Shown piece after piece: positions 37,634 to 49,701 of a stretch of DNA of 64,000 bases (position 1 is the stretch's first letter; each line of letters opens with the position of its first letter). The translations under genes and the position numbers were made by a program. Source of the stretch: Shewanella mesophila (GTDB taxonomy: Bacteria > Pseudomonadota > Gammaproteobacteria > Enterobacterales > Shewanellaceae); contig NZ_CP080421.1 in the NCBI RefSeq assembly GCF_019457515.1, forward strand, positions 620,001 through 684,000, in the 5' to 3' direction. The notes below the pieces were generated by a model. It had not been told where the DNA came from. It saw only the letters and a list, made by a program, of their open reading frames with translations, and did not search any database.

Positions 37634-38605
37634 ATGCAGATGACATGGAAACGAGGCGGACTAGTAGCCGTAGTTTTATTTTTAATTGGTTATTTTATCA
37701 GTGTGTGGTGGAGTGTTGAGCCTGAACCGCTAACCCCGCAGCAGTTGAATAGTTCGACGGGGAAAAATGTGGTTGGCTATGCTACGACGACATCGCTTAT
37801 TCTGACCGTTGAAACCTTATTGGATAAGAATGGCGGCTGGTTATCTAATGACATTATGCCACCATCCTTATTTATGGATAATATGCCAGCATTTGAGTTT
37901 GGCGCTATTGAACAGGCTCGAGATCTCGCGTTAGTAATGCGCAAGGAGTTTAGCCGTTCTCAATCGCAATCTACAGCGGACAAAGACCTGCTGGCGGCAC
38001 ATTCAAAACTCAATATTGAACATACTAGCTGGTTGGTGCCTAGCGCCGAAGGAGAGTATCGAGATGCCATTAAGTTATTAAAGCTGTATCGGGCTCGTAT
38101 CGCCGATCCCAATACTCCAGATGCCCAATTTTATGCTCGCGCAGATAATCTTAATGAGTGGTTAAAAGAGATCCAAAAGCGTCTTGGCAGCATGTCACAG
38201 CGTTTGTCTGCCAGCGTAGGTCAAGAACGACTTAATACCGATCTTGCTGGTGAAGCAGAAGCGAGTCAGTCGACACCAAATCTATCGAGTCAGCAGATAA
38301 AAACCGGTTGGTGGCAAATAGATGATGTGTTCTACGAGACGCGTGGAGCAACATGGGCACTGCTCAACTTCATGAAGGCGATTGAGGTCGATTTTGCCGA
38401 TGTATTGAAAAAGAAAAATGCTGAAGTGAGTTTGCAACAGATTATTCGTGAATTGGAAGAAACTCAGCAACCAGTGTGGAGCCCGATGATCCTAAATGGC
38501 TCAGGCTTTGGCATAGTGGCCAATCACTCTTTAGTGATGGCAAATTATATTTCCCGCGCAAATGCTGCGGTAATCGATCTAACTAACTTATTAACTCAAG
38601 GTTAA
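37634..38605 (+). CDS. DUF2333-family membrane-anchored protein
   Basis: A 323-residue protein with one N-terminal membrane helix (~9-26) and a large helical periplasmic part. Stretches such as NGGWLSNDIMPPSLFMDNMP and ARGATWALLNFMKAIEVDF (here preceded by ETRG) are typical of DUF2333. Function is not known. It shares a transcript with the genes on either side; the next gene begins one base after its stop. Confidence 0.8.
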   Translation: MQMTWKRGGLVAVVLFLIGYFISVWWSVEPEPLTPQQLNSSTGKNVVGYATTTSLILTVETLLDKNGGWLSNDIMPPSLFMDNMPAFEFGAIEQARDLALVMRKEFSRSQSQSTADKDLLAAHSKLNIEHTSWLVPSAEGEYRDAIKLLKLYRARIADPNTPDAQFYARADNLNEWLKEIQKRLGSMSQRLSASVGQERLNTDLAGEAEASQSTPNLSSQQIKTGWWQIDDVFYETRGATWALLNFMKAIEVDFADVLKKKNAEVSLQQIIRELEETQQPVWSPMILNGSGFGIVANHSLVMANYISRANAAVIDLTNLLTQG

Positions 38606-39352
38606 ATGATGAAAAAAACACTACTTGTATGTGCGTTGCTAGGTTCTTTCGCGGCAACTTCTGCCCAAGCTGCAACGCTAGTTGGCTTTAAGGTCGGTGG
38701 TGATTACTGGCAAGCTGACACTAGTGGTACTTTTGCTGAAAAAGGCCAAACTCAACAAGATTTTGATTACAGTTCATCTTCTCAAGGTAGTGTGTGGGTG
38801 GCAGTTGAGCATCCAATTCCGCTAGTGCCAAATTTTAAGATCCGTGAGAATCGTTTGGAAGCCGATGGGAACGCAACTTTAGCTGGTGATTGGGCATTCG
38901 GAGAGCATACGTTTCAAGCGGGAGATGTCACGACTGTAACAAATCTGAGTAATACCGACTTTGTACTTTATTATGAGATCTTAGATAACGATATGGTTGC
39001 ACTCGATGTGGGGGCTGCTTACAAGAAGATGCATGGTTCATTTCGCGTAGCTGACGCGGGTCATCCTGAGCAGAAAGATTTAAGTGACGGCATTGTGATG
39101 GCCTATGTGAATGCCGAGGTGGGTATTCCTGGTCTCGGTTTATATGGCTTTGCTGATGTAATGCTAGGTATCGATGAAACGAGTGTATATGATTATTCAG
39201 TGGGTTTAGGTTGGATGTTTGATGGCGTTGCGTTAGATACTAAACTTCGTGTTGGCTACCGTGACTTTAAATTTGATGCGAATGGTTTTGACGGTGTCAC
39301 TGCCAACTCACAATTTAAAGGTGCCTTTGCCGGTGTTGAATTAGTCTTCTAA
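38606..39352 (+). CDS. TIGR04219-type outer-membrane beta-barrel protein
   Basis: A 248-residue exported protein with signal peptide ending AQA-AT and a barrel-like alternation finishing in GAFAGVELVF with a C-terminal Phe. The opening LVGFKVGGDYWQADTSG is the family hallmark. Function unknown; members are common in Shewanella and Vibrio. ATG 38606 or 38609 may be used. It ends at a bidirectional terminator shared with tolC. Confidence 0.8.
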   Translation: MMKKTLLVCALLGSFAATSAQAATLVGFKVGGDYWQADTSGTFAEKGQTQQDFDYSSSSQGSVWVAVEHPIPLVPNFKIRENRLEADGNATLAGDWAFGEHTFQAGDVTTVTNLSNTDFVLYYEILDNDMVALDVGAAYKKMHGSFRVADAGHPEQKDLSDGIVMAYVNAEVGIPGLGLYGFADVMLGIDETSVYDYSVGLGWMFDGVALDTKLRVGYRDFKFDANGFDGVTANSQFKGAFAGVELVF

Positions 39353-39374
39353 TTTAAGTTGGTATAAGAGCCAT

Positions 39375-39401
39375 AAAAAAACCGCCAATGGCGGTTTTTT
39401 T
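39375..39401. terminator. Bidirectional terminator between the barrel-protein gene and tolC
   Basis: An 11-bp perfect stem (AAAAAACCGCC and complement) with a 3-nt loop, A-run on one side and T-run on the other. Confidence 0.92.
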
Positions 39402-39419
39402 GTCTGTAAATCAGCTAGA

Positions 39420-40766
39420 TTACTGGCTTACTTCTGGAGCCTTTAGGCCATTGTTGATGGCGATGACGTCATCTTCGTTTAGTGTTCCAGCAGCTTGCTT
39501 AAGCGCTAATATCGAGTTTACGTAGCCGTAACGCGCATTAGATAGTTGACGCTTCGAATCGTATAGATCACGAGTTCGGTTTAGTACGTCAACAATGGTA
39601 CGAGTACCGACTTCAAAACCCGCTTGTGTGGCTTTAAGTGCACTCTCTGAAGAGATCACTGATTGCTCGTAAGCTCGGATTGAGCTAATCGAAGCACCGA
39701 CGTTGTTGAAGTTATTACGCACGTCTTTAACGACTTTACGGTAAGTTTGCTCCATTTTTTCACTGGCTTCAACATATTGGTATTGAGCCTGATTGACTTT
39801 CGAACTAACTCTGAAGCCTTCAAAAATCGGCACGCTTAAGGTTAAACCTACGTTGGCATTGTCATAATCATCTTTACTGCCAATCTCATTTTTTTGCTCA
39901 AGGTTAGTGGTGTAACCTGCGTTCAAACTTAGCGATGGCATATGGCCAGCTTTATATAGTGAGATGGTTTGCTGAGCAATATCTTTACCGATACGAGTGG
40001 TCATCAAATCTACGCTGTTGGTTTCAGCCATTTTTAACCAATCGCTAGAGCGTTCTGGTGATGGCGTGACAGCGGTAAAGCGAGTCGTGTCGAGGATATC
40101 GATCGATTTATGATCTAGACCCGTAATTTCGCGTAATGCTTCGTAGCTGTTGATTAACTGGTTCTCAGCTAAAATCTCTGATGCGCGAGCCAAATCGTAT
40201 TGTGCTTGCGCTTCATGTACGTCGGTGATAGCTGTTAATCCAACAGCGAAACGTTGTTTGGTTTGTTCTAGTTGGCGTTCAATCGCACGCTTTTCAGCGC
40301 CCTTAAATTCGTAGTTATCTTTAGCCGATAACACATCGAAGTAAGCACTTGTTACGCGAATAATAAGGTTTTGCAAGGTTGAAGCATAAGCCGCATCGGC
40401 TTGAGAAGCCGCTAGTTCTGCTAGATCTAGGCCGACCCATGCACTGTGGTCGTAAACGACTTGCTTAAGTGATACACCTGCATTGAGACCGCTGGTATAA
40501 GTGCTATCTGATACATTTGACCAGTTCTTACCATAGCCGACAGTGGCACTGATAGAGGGCAGTAATGGAGCACGATTTTCTTCAATCTGCTCATACAGTC
40601 TGTCACGTTGAGATTGGGCTTGAAGCGCAATAGGGTCATTGGTTAGCGCTTGTTGGTATATCTGTAGTAGATCATCGGCGTGCACGGCTGAAGTGGTTGC
40701 CGCAAGACTCAAGGCTGCACATAGGGTGCGGATCTTAAATTTCATTACCTGTCCTTTTTTAGACAT
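39420..40766 (-). CDS. tolC: Outer-membrane efflux channel TolC
   Basis: A 448-residue outer-membrane factor for multidrug efflux and type I secretion. After the signal peptide (ending VHADD), two OEP repeats are visible with the long helices and the strand regions typical of TolC; the stretch RTIVDVLNRTRDLYDSKRQL marks the second repeat. Two starts are possible, 40766 (preceded by AAGGAG) and 40745 (preceded by AGGACAGG, MKFKIRTLCAAL). Divergent from nudF, the E. coli tolC-nudF order. Confidence 0.95.
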   Translation of the reverse strand: MSKKGQVMKFKIRTLCAALSLAATTSAVHADDLLQIYQQALTNDPIALQAQSQRDRLYEQIEENRAPLLPSISATVGYGKNWSNVSDSTYTSGLNAGVSLKQVVYDHSAWVGLDLAELAASQADAAYASTLQNLIIRVTSAYFDVLSAKDNYEFKGAEKRAIERQLEQTKQRFAVGLTAITDVHEAQAQYDLARASEILAENQLINSYEALREITGLDHKSIDILDTTRFTAVTPSPERSSDWLKMAETNSVDLMTTRIGKDIAQQTISLYKAGHMPSLSLNAGYTTNLEQKNEIGSKDDYDNANVGLTLSVPIFEGFRVSSKVNQAQYQYVEASEKMEQTYRKVVKDVRNNFNNVGASISSIRAYEQSVISSESALKATQAGFEVGTRTIVDVLNRTRDLYDSKRQLSNARYGYVNSILALKQAAGTLNEDDVIAINNGLKAPEVSQ

Positions 40767-40809
40767 AAATACTCCTTACTTGGAGCAATTTACTTAAAAG
40801 TTAAGTGAT

Positions 40810-40835
40810 GCTTTACTCAATTGGTTGAGTAAAGC
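40810..40835. promoter_or_regulatory. 26-bp palindrome in the tolC/nudF intergenic region
   Basis: GCTTTACTCAA and its complement are separated by 4 bp, 44 bp upstream of tolC. Next to it, 40841-40861 contains the direct repeat CGCTTCCCGA twice. This could be an operator for either gene; there is no T-run, so a terminator is unlikely. Confidence 0.5.
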
Positions 40836-40943
40836 GGTTTGCGCTTCCCGACGCTTCCCGATACATCTAAACTTAATAGACTTAAGATATTAAGAAATTA
40901 ACCAATTTTAAGTCAACTATGAAGTGTAACAGTTTTTGATTTT

Positions 40944-41630
40944 ATGTCTGCAAATATTGATGGATTACGTGATATATTGAACCATATTAGAGATGAGTCA
41001 TATTTATCTGCGAGCCGTAGCATGAGCCAGAAATTTACCAGTGACGATATAGAGATGCTGAGTCAGCGAACCTTATACAAGGGATTCTTTCGATTGGACG
41101 AGTATCGGTTTAAGCATCGCTTATTTCGCGGTGGCTGGAGTGAAGTTGTTACTCGCGAAGTTTTCGAGCGTGGACATGCGGTAGTGGTTTTGCCCTATGA
41201 TCCAAAAGAAGACAAAGTGGTCTTGATCGAGCAAATTCGAATTCCTGTCTTTGCCGCAACAGAGCAACCTTGGTTGCTCGAATTAGTCGCAGGTATGATT
41301 GAGGATGGCGAGAGCGCTGAGCAGGTGGCTCATCGTGAGTTGCACGAAGAGGCTGGCTTAGTCGCTAATCAGATGGAATTTATTAGTCGTTACTTTTCTA
41401 GCCCTGGAGGAACGAGCGAACGGTTTGATTTTTATTGGGCCGAGGTCGAGTCTATCAGTGCTGCTGGCATTCATGGGTTGAGTGAAGAACATGAAGATAT
41501 TAAGGTCCATGTGATGTCTAGAGAAGCGGCTTATCAGGCTGTTTGTGATGGCGTGATTAATAATGCATCGACAGTGATCGGCTTACAATGGTTACAGCTT
41601 AACTACCTGAAATTAAGAAGTAAGCCGTGA
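40944..41630 (+). CDS. nudF: ADP-ribose pyrophosphatase NudF
   Basis: A 228-residue Nudix hydrolase cleaving ADP-ribose to AMP and ribose 5-phosphate. The Nudix box is complete at residues 117-139 (GMIEDGESAEQVAHRELHEE then AG). First of the nudF-yqiB-cpdA-yqiA-parE series seen in E. coli. The stop overlaps the next start by 4 bp. Confidence 0.95.
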   Translation: MSANIDGLRDILNHIRDESYLSASRSMSQKFTSDDIEMLSQRTLYKGFFRLDEYRFKHRLFRGGWSEVVTREVFERGHAVVVLPYDPKEDKVVLIEQIRIPVFAATEQPWLLELVAGMIEDGESAEQVAHRELHEEAGLVANQMEFISRYFSSPGGTSERFDFYWAEVESISAAGIHGLSEEHEDIKVHVMSREAAYQAVCDGVINNASTVIGLQWLQLNYLKLRSKP

Positions 41631-42073
41631 GTATCTCTCTAAATAAAAGACACAATAGCTATCAAGTGGATGTGAGCCGCTTTTTGGCGCTATGTTCTCG
41701 CAACTATTTTAATATATTGCGATGGTTGCCTGCTTCTTCTCTGCAAGGCGAGAGCTGGCAAGTTGAAGGTGATTTCGGCCGCTTAGACGTCAAATTGCTT
41801 GAAAATACCCAATATACGCAATTGATTGAGATTTCCAGAGCGATAGAGATCTCGCAATTAATTGATACCCCTAAAGTTGTAGTACGTGTTTATCATGACG
41901 CTAAATTAGCAGAAGTGTTAACTAGTCGACAGATTTATCGTTTAAGAGCGGTATATGATTATCCAAATATACGTATGCATCATCGCGATGAAAAGTATCA
42001 GGTAAATGCTTTTCTTGAAGAGTTATTAATTATTGACAATCATGTTCGTGTTATTTGTCAGTCGGAATTTTAG
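41627..42073 (+). CDS. yqiB: DUF1249 (YqiB-like) protein
   Basis: A 148-residue cytoplasmic protein beginning with GTG. The conserved DUF1249 blocks CSRNYFNILRWLP and ARVYHDAKLAEVL-like (VRVYHDAKLAEV) are visible, with RYPNPNMHH-like YDYPNIRMHHRDEK towards the end. Function is unknown; its place between nudF and cpdA is fixed in related bacteria. Confidence 0.85.
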   Translation: MSISLNKRHNSYQVDVSRFLALCSRNYFNILRWLPASSLQGESWQVEGDFGRLDVKLLENTQYTQLIEISRAIEISQLIDTPKVVVRVYHDAKLAEVLTSRQIYRLRAVYDYPNIRMHHRDEKYQVNAFLEELLIIDNHVRVICQSEF

Positions 42074-42082
42074 GGTTTTAAT

Positions 42083-42922
42083 GTGCTAAAAGAGGCTATC
42101 TCTTATTCTATTAACAACAATGAGAGTGTCAGACTTGTTCAAGTGACTGATCCTCATCTGTTTGCAGATCCCGAAGCTCAGCTTTTAGGCGTTAATACCG
42201 CGCACAGCTTAGAGGCCGTTCTTAATACGATTAAGGCCGTCGATTATCCCGCGCATTTTATGCTGGTTACAGGCGACATTAGCCAAGACTATTCAAACGA
42301 GTCTTATCAGAATTTCGTAAAAGCGATCGCTCCCCTAAAATTAGCGTGTCACTATTTACCAGGGAATCATGATGATCCTAGGATCATGAATCTGCATATG
42401 CAGGGTCCGAACATTCATGGTGGTCGTCGTATTCTGGCTGGAAACTGGCAGATAATTATGTTGGATTCGACGGTGCGGGGAAAGCCTGGTGGCCACATGG
42501 CCGAAAGTGAGTTTGACTTAATTGAATCGGCTGTTAAACAACATCCAGATAAATACACCTTGTTAGTGATGCACCATAATCCGATTTTGGTTGAGTGCAA
42601 GTGGCTCGATCAGCATTGTATGGATAATGGCAGTGACTTTATCGATAGGGTCAGCAAACTTCCTCAAGTTAAAGGACTGTTGTGGGGGCATGTTCATCAG
42701 AGCCTAGATCAAACTCATTCTTCAGATGCTGGCAGTATGCGGTTAATGGCGACTCCATCTACCTGTATTCAATTTAAGCCGAAATCCCCCTATTTTGCTT
42801 TAGATGCTCAACAGCCTGGTTATCGATTACTTGAGCTGAAGGCCGACGGTAGTATATTGACCAATGTTTATCGCGTTCCTGGAAATAAATTCTCCCCTGA
42901 TCACGACTCTAAGGGGTATTAG
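42083..42922 (+). CDS. cpdA: 3',5'-cyclic-AMP phosphodiesterase CpdA
   Basis: A 279-residue metallophosphoesterase that lowers cAMP and thereby CRP activity. All metal motifs are present: D-x-H (TDPHLF), GD (TGDIS), GNHDD, HHNP and GHVH. The start is GTG 42083, 9 bp after yqiB. Confidence 0.93.
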   Translation: MLKEAISYSINNNESVRLVQVTDPHLFADPEAQLLGVNTAHSLEAVLNTIKAVDYPAHFMLVTGDISQDYSNESYQNFVKAIAPLKLACHYLPGNHDDPRIMNLHMQGPNIHGGRRILAGNWQIIMLDSTVRGKPGGHMAESEFDLIESAVKQHPDKYTLLVMHHNPILVECKWLDQHCMDNGSDFIDRVSKLPQVKGLLWGHVHQSLDQTHSSDAGSMRLMATPSTCIQFKPKSPYFALDAQQPGYRLLELKADGSILTNVYRVPGNKFSPDHDSKGY

Positions 42923-43411
42923 GTCTGTTGATCGTTCAAGGTTGTTTTTGCAGCGAATTGTTGGATATCTATACAAGGCAGTAGTTTTGTAGTGGCATTA
43001 TTCTGCATAAATAGCTGAAACGGCAGTAGAAATAACCAACAAATGTTGCCCGAAGGGTTCGGCTAAAAACATTTTACTCTTTGTTAAGTGAATTTTGCGT
43101 AGCATGATTATGCTACAGTCCACTGCCTCGATTAACACGTTGTTGTCTCGAACAAGATTCAACCAATAAAGTTCAATAGGCCCTAGCATATTTCAAAGAC
43201 CTTGAGCAGTTATGGGCGACGTGGGTTGATAATACTCAAACACGAAAGCTTTATTTGGCTAAACGCGCAGCGAATGTTAGCATCCTTATACTTGCGGTAA
43301 GGTTTATTTGACTCTGCTTATTGTAAGTCGCTCGGCTGCGATTACTTGATGATAGTGTAAAAACACTATTTTTATTGTCGCAATTTGGACAACAACGGTT
43401 ATCGAGGAAAT
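42923..43411. other. Non-coding region between cpdA and yqiA
   Basis: These 489 bp hold no convincing gene. A 63-codon minus-strand frame at 42998-43189 has no ribosome site and looks like part of a decayed repeat. A hairpin TAGCAT-GATT-ATGCTA lies around 43099-43114. The length is unusual in an otherwise compact gene series. Confidence 0.45.
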
Positions 43412-43990
43412 ATGCTGCTTTATATCCATGGGTTTAATAGTTCCCCTCAGTCCGATAAAGGGGTGATTACCGCCGAATATATTGCTAACCATTTTCCGCA
43501 ACTCTCATTTTTTCAACCTCAATTACCCTCAATACCGAAAGATGCGATGGCTTTGCTTATCGACATTGTTGAGCGAGAGAGGGCTAAAGGTGAGCCACTT
43601 CATTTTATCGGGTCATCTCTTGGTGGCTATTTCGCTAGCTATTTAGCTGAAACCTATGGTGGAAAGGCGGTGCTCATTAATCCTGCGGTAACACCATTTG
43701 AGTTGTTTGATGAGTTTCTCGGGCCACAGTACAATCCCTATACAGATGAAACCTATGAGGTGTTGCCTGCGCATAAGCAAGAGGTTGCACTTTATGATAC
43801 TGAAGTCATTTTTTACCCTGAACGTTTTTTTGTATTACTGCAATCAGGTGACGAAGTGCTTGATTATAAACAAGCAGTGAATAAATACCATTGTTGTCAG
43901 CTGCTGATTGAAGCGGGTGGTGACCATAGTTTTATCGGCTATGAACAACAGTTGGATAGGATCTGCCAGTTCCTGTTTCTTGACAAATAG
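43412..43990 (+). CDS. yqiA: YqiA-family esterase
   Basis: A 192-residue alpha/beta-hydrolase with nucleophile Ser in IGSSLGGYFAS and the catalytic His in GGDHSF. E. coli YqiA is an acyl-CoA thioesterase/esterase of the same size. ATG 43412 with GAGGAA upstream gives MLLYIHGFNSSP; the in-frame 43385 start is rejected. Directly before parE, as in E. coli. Confidence 0.9.
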   Translation: MLLYIHGFNSSPQSDKGVITAEYIANHFPQLSFFQPQLPSIPKDAMALLIDIVERERAKGEPLHFIGSSLGGYFASYLAETYGGKAVLINPAVTPFELFDEFLGPQYNPYTDETYEVLPAHKQEVALYDTEVIFYPERFFVLLQSGDEVLDYKQAVNKYHCCQLLIEAGGDHSFIGYEQQLDRICQFLFLDK

Positions 43991-44020
43991 ACATGTAGGG
44001 CCGCAACATGGCCTGAATAA

Positions 44021-45931
<1,911 letters not shown>

Positions 45932-45974
45932 GTTAAAAATAGTAGTGAGAGATGATTTGACTCAAAATAATAAT

Positions 45975-47135
45975 ATGAACAATAAAACAATGAGTTGTAG
46001 GTTTTCTTTAGCCCTAGTGACCTTGGTGGCAGCGATTGTTTCAGTCTCGGCAAGCGCCGAAAGTCAGCCCATTATGATCACAGTGACTAAAGGGTTTGGC
46101 CTGTCTTTATATGCCTCGGATTTGGGGGATGCAAAGCAGATGGCGCTCGGGGATAAGGGTACACTGTTTGTTGGCACCCATAAATCGGGCATGATCCAAG
46201 CATTAGTCGATAGCAATGCCGATGGCAGAGTGGATAAGCGCTACGTTGTAGCCAAGGGGCTTGAATATCCAGAAGCACTAGCGTTCCATAATGGCGATCT
46301 CTATGTCGCCGAAGAGGAACGTATTATTCGTTACGTCGATATTGAAAATCGTTTGCGTCGTCCAGGGCGCGGTAAGGAGGTCTACGATCGCTTGCCTGGT
46401 AAGCCCAACAAGAGTCACCGAGCGATGCATTTTGGACCAGATGGTCGTCTCTATGTCTCTGTCGGCGCGCCATGCAATGTCTGTGAGCCTCAAGCGCCGT
46501 TTGGCAGTATTATCGCTATCGATGTCGACACGGGCAGCAGTGAGCAAATCGCGACTGGCATACGCAATGTCACTGGATTTGACTGGTCTCCAGTAGATGA
46601 TAAATTGTGGTTTGCCGACTTAGGACGCAACTGGATGGGTGACAGGCTCCCACCCGATGAGATTAATCGTGTGGATAGCGTGGGCGCACATTATGGTTTT
46701 CCTTATGTTCATGCTACCAGTGTGCTGGAACCATCCTATGAAAAGCCAAAAAGTTTAAAGGTGACCCCGCCAGTATTTGAGTTGCCTGCCCACGTTGCAC
46801 CTATGGGATTAATGTTTTATCGAGGTAAGCAATTTCCCGAAAAATATCATGATCAGATGTTCGTTGCCGAGAATGGTTCATGGAACCGATCGAGCAAAAT
46901 CGGCTATCAAGTGACTATGTTGACTATTGAAGACAATGAGGTCACCGATCGTCAAACTGTCGTCAGTTTTCTTGACGGCGAATTTCCCGTTGCAAGACCT
47001 TATAGCTTGTTAACGTCCCCCGATGGTGCAATGTATATTTCTGATGATTTGAAAGGCAATGTTTATCGCTTGTTTTATAAAGATAACAATGCCCAAGAGA
47101 GTGATGCGAGTGAACAACAGGATCAAAACCAATGA
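45975..47135 (+). CDS. PQQ-dependent sugar dehydrogenase-like beta-propeller protein
   Basis: A ~386-residue exported protein of the soluble glucose/sorbosone dehydrogenase family. After a signal peptide ([18 protein letters not shown]) come propeller blades with motifs such as [30 protein letters not shown], and [18 protein letters not shown] pair is not a haem site. The true substrate and PQQ use are unproven. Possible starts are GTG 45945, ATG 45975 and ATG 45990; 45975 is a compromise. It overlaps parC by 4 bp and so is co-transcribed with both topoisomerase IV genes. Confidence 0.8.
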   Translation: MNNKTMSCRFSLALVTLVAAIVSVSASAESQPIMITVTKGFGLSLYASDLGDAKQMALGDKGTLFVGTHKSGMIQALVDSNADGRVDKRYVVAKGLEYPEALAFHNGDLYVAEEERIIRYVDIENRLRRPGRGKEVYDRLPGKPNKSHRAMHFGPDGRLYVSVGAPCNVCEPQAPFGSIIAIDVDTGSSEQIATGIRNVTGFDWSPVDDKLWFADLGRNWMGDRLPPDEINRVDSVGAHYGFPYVHATSVLEPSYEKPKSLKVTPPVFELPAHVAPMGLMFYRGKQFPEKYHDQMFVAENGSWNRSSKIGYQVTMLTIEDNEVTDRQTVVSFLDGEFPVARPYSLLTSPDGAMYISDDLKGNVYRLFYKDNNAQESDASEQQDQNQ

Positions 47136-49399
47136 GTGATGCGATAGATTTAAGCCTCGATGGCGTCGAGCAGATGCCACTGAGACGTTTCACCGAAGAA
47201 GCTTATCTTAATTACTCAATGTACGTCATCATGGATCGTGCATTGCCCCATATCGGCGATGGTTTAAAGCCAGTTCAACGCCGAATTATTTATGCCATGA
47301 GTGAACTTGGACTCTCGGCTCAATCGAAGCATAAGAAGTCTGCTCGTACTGTGGGTGATGTGTTAGGTAAGTATCATCCTCACGGTGATAGTGCCTGTTA
47401 CGAAGCTATGGTGCTGATGGCACAGCCATTCTCCTATCGTTATCCGTTAGTCGATGGTCAAGGTAACTGGGGGGCACCAGATGATCCTAAGTCATTTGCG
47501 GCGATGCGTTATACCGAAGCTCGTCTGTCTAAGTTTTCAGAAGTCTTATTAACCGAACTGGGCCAGGGAACGGTAGATTGGGGCGTTAACTTTGACGGCA
47601 CCATGAAAGAACCCTTGGTTTTGCCAGCACGTCTGCCTCATATCCTACTCAATGGCATTACGGGGATTGCCGTGGGGATGGCGACAGATGTGCCGCCTCA
47701 CAATGCTCGTGAATTAGTGAGCGCCTGTATTGAGTTGCTCGATAACCCCAAGACCGAACTCGAACGCATAATGGAGTTGGTGCCAGGGCCTGATTATCCT
47801 ACCGAAGCCGAAATTATTACGCCTAAGGCTGATATCGCTAAGATATACAGTACTGGGCGCGGTTCTATCAAGGCGCGCGCGGTGTACACCATAGAAGCGG
47901 GTGAAATTGTAATTACCGCATTGCCTCATCAAGCCAGCAGTGGCAAGATTTTAGAACAGATAGCGGCACAGATGCAGGCGAAGAAGCTGCCTATGGTTGC
48001 CGATCTTCGTGACGAGTCCGATCATGAAAGTCCAGTTCGTATGGTGGTGGTGCCGCGTTCAAATAGGGTCGATTGCGATCAGTTGATGGCGCATCTGTTT
48101 GCGACCACAGATCTTGAAAAGAATTTCCGCGTCAATCTTAATGTACTTGGTCTAAATGGTCGCCCACAGGTCAAGGGGCTTAAGCAGCTACTTACCGAAT
48201 GGCTCGAATTTAGATTAACGACGGTAAGGCGTCGTTTAGAACATAGACTCGATAAGGTATTAGCAAGATTACATATTCTTGATGCCTTGATGATAGCGTT
48301 TCTCAATATTGATGAAGTGATTGAGATCATCCGTTATAACGATGATCCTAAAGCTGAGTTGATGTCGCGTTTTAGCCTGACTGATGAACAAGCCAACGCG
48401 ATCCTTGACCTGAAACTACGCCATCTGGCTAAGCTTGAAGAGTTTAAAATTAAGGGTGAGCAAAGCGAACTTGAAGCCGAGCGTGACAAGCTAGAGTTGC
48501 TGCTTAGTTCAGATCGTCGCATGAAGACCTTGATCAAAAAAGAGCTGATGCAAGACGCTGAAAACTATGGTGACGATAGACGTTCGCCGCTGGTCGAGCG
48601 CAGCGAATCTAAGGCGTTGACCGAACAAGAGTTGATGCCAGCCGAAGCGGTAACGGTTGTATTATCTGAAAAAGGCTGGGTACGTTGCGCGAAAGGGCAT
48701 GATATTGATCCGACAACGTTATCTTACAAGGCGGGTGATGGCTTCCTTTGTGCGGCGTCGGGGCGAAGTAATCATCCGACCGTCTTTATTGGTACAACCG
48801 GACGAGCATTTGCAACAGATACGCACACCTTGCCATCGGCCCGTAGTCAAGGCGAACCGTTAACCACACGTTTCCAGCTCTCGCCGGGTGAAACCATCGA
48901 GCATGCCTTGATCGGCGAAGATGGCCATTGCTATTTGCTGGCCTCGGATGCAGGCTATGGCTTTATTGGTGACTACAAAGATATGGTATCGCGTAATAAG
49001 GCGGGTAAAGCGCTATTGAGTTTGCCTGCTAACGCTAAGGTGTTGCCACCTAAGCGGGTAGATAAATCTCGTAATGAATCGATTCTGGCTATAACCAACG
49101 AAGGTCGGATGCTACTCTTCTCTGTCGATGCGCTTCCACAGTTATCCAAAGGCAAGGGCAACAAGGTGATAGGCATTCCGAGTGAACGCGCTAAGAGTCG
49201 TGAAGAACTATTGACTCATCTACATGTGGTACCAGAGGATACCCCTGTCACGTTATGGGCGGGTAAGCGTAAACTCACCTTGAAGGCGAGTGATCTTGAA
49301 CATTATCGCGGCGAACGTGGACGTCGAGGTGCGAAATTACCAAGAGGACTACAGCGTGTCGATAAAGTTGAATTAGGCGATGATGAGGCTGTTCTATAG
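47132..49399 (+). CDS. parC: DNA topoisomerase IV subunit A
   Basis: A 755-residue DNA-cleaving subunit. Catalytic Tyr127 lies in [11 protein letters not shown]. The quinolone-determining region reads [10 protein letters not shown], with Ser and Glu at the positions mutated in resistant E. coli, so this copy is wild type there. A degenerate beta-pinwheel C-terminal domain follows. The start overlaps the previous gene (ATGA). Confidence 0.97.
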   Translation: MSDAIDLSLDGVEQMPLRRFTEEAYLNYSMYVIMDRALPHIGDGLKPVQRRIIYAMSELGLSAQSKHKKSARTVGDVLGKYHPHGDSACYEAMVLMAQPFSYRYPLVDGQGNWGAPDDPKSFAAMRYTEARLSKFSEVLLTELGQGTVDWGVNFDGTMKEPLVLPARLPHILLNGITGIAVGMATDVPPHNARELVSACIELLDNPKTELERIMELVPGPDYPTEAEIITPKADIAKIYSTGRGSIKARAVYTIEAGEIVITALPHQASSGKILEQIAAQMQAKKLPMVADLRDESDHESPVRMVVVPRSNRVDCDQLMAHLFATTDLEKNFRVNLNVLGLNGRPQVKGLKQLLTEWLEFRLTTVRRRLEHRLDKVLARLHILDALMIAFLNIDEVIEIIRYNDDPKAELMSRFSLTDEQANAILDLKLRHLAKLEEFKIKGEQSELEAERDKLELLLSSDRRMKTLIKKELMQDAENYGDDRRSPLVERSESKALTEQELMPAEAVTVVLSEKGWVRCAKGHDIDPTTLSYKAGDGFLCAASGRSNHPTVFIGTTGRAFATDTHTLPSARSQGEPLTTRFQLSPGETIEHALIGEDGHCYLLASDAGYGFIGDYKDMVSRNKAGKALLSLPANAKVLPPKRVDKSRNESILAITNEGRMLLFSVDALPQLSKGKGNKVIGIPSERAKSREELLTHLHVVPEDTPVTLWAGKRKLTLKASDLEHYRGERGRRGAKLPRGLQRVDKVELGDDEAVL

Positions 49400-49420
49400 C
49401 CTTGTTGTCTAGATGACGAG

Positions 49421-49453
49421 AATAAAAAAGCTGCTTTATGCAGCTTTTTTATT
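49421..49453. terminator. Bidirectional terminator between parC and bfd
   Basis: AATAAAAAAGCTGC and its complement form a 14-bp stem with a 5-nt loop and A/T runs on both sides. Confidence 0.92.
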
Positions 49454-49470
49454 GGAATTTTATCGAGGTA

Positions 49471-49662
49471 TTAGGCGACTTCATAGAAGTTAGGCACTAC
49501 ATCCAATCTTGCTTGGATAATCTCACTCGCCATACGAGTACATTTGCCACACTGGCTACCAACGCCTAGGCGCTGTTTAACATCCGCCAACGAGGAATCG
49601 CCTTGGTCGACAGCCTGTTTTATCTGGGTGTCAGTGATGGCATAGCATAAGCAAACATACAT
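49471..49662 (-). CDS. bfd: Bacterioferritin-associated ferredoxin
   Basis: A 63-residue [2Fe-2S] protein that helps release iron from bacterioferritin when iron is scarce. The cluster cysteines are Cys4, Cys6, Cys38 and Cys41 (CLC and CGKC). ATG 49662 gives the family start MYVCLCYAITD; the longer frame from 49710 is rejected. A Fur-box-like sequence lies just upstream. Confidence 0.93.
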   Translation of the reverse strand: MYVCLCYAITDTQIKQAVDQGDSSLADVKQRLGVGSQCGKCTRMASEIIQARLDVVPNFYEVA

Positions 49663-49701
49663 ACTAATAGCTCTTTCAGTTTCGATAGCTGTAATTGTAA
49701 G

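Noticed and set aside
42998..43189. 63-codon minus-strand frame between cpdA and yqiA
   Set aside because: No ribosome site and no domain; more likely part of a decayed intergenic repeat.
46460..46500. CNVC in the sugar-dehydrogenase-like protein as a haem site
   Set aside because: The following residue is Glu, not His, so it is not CXXCH.
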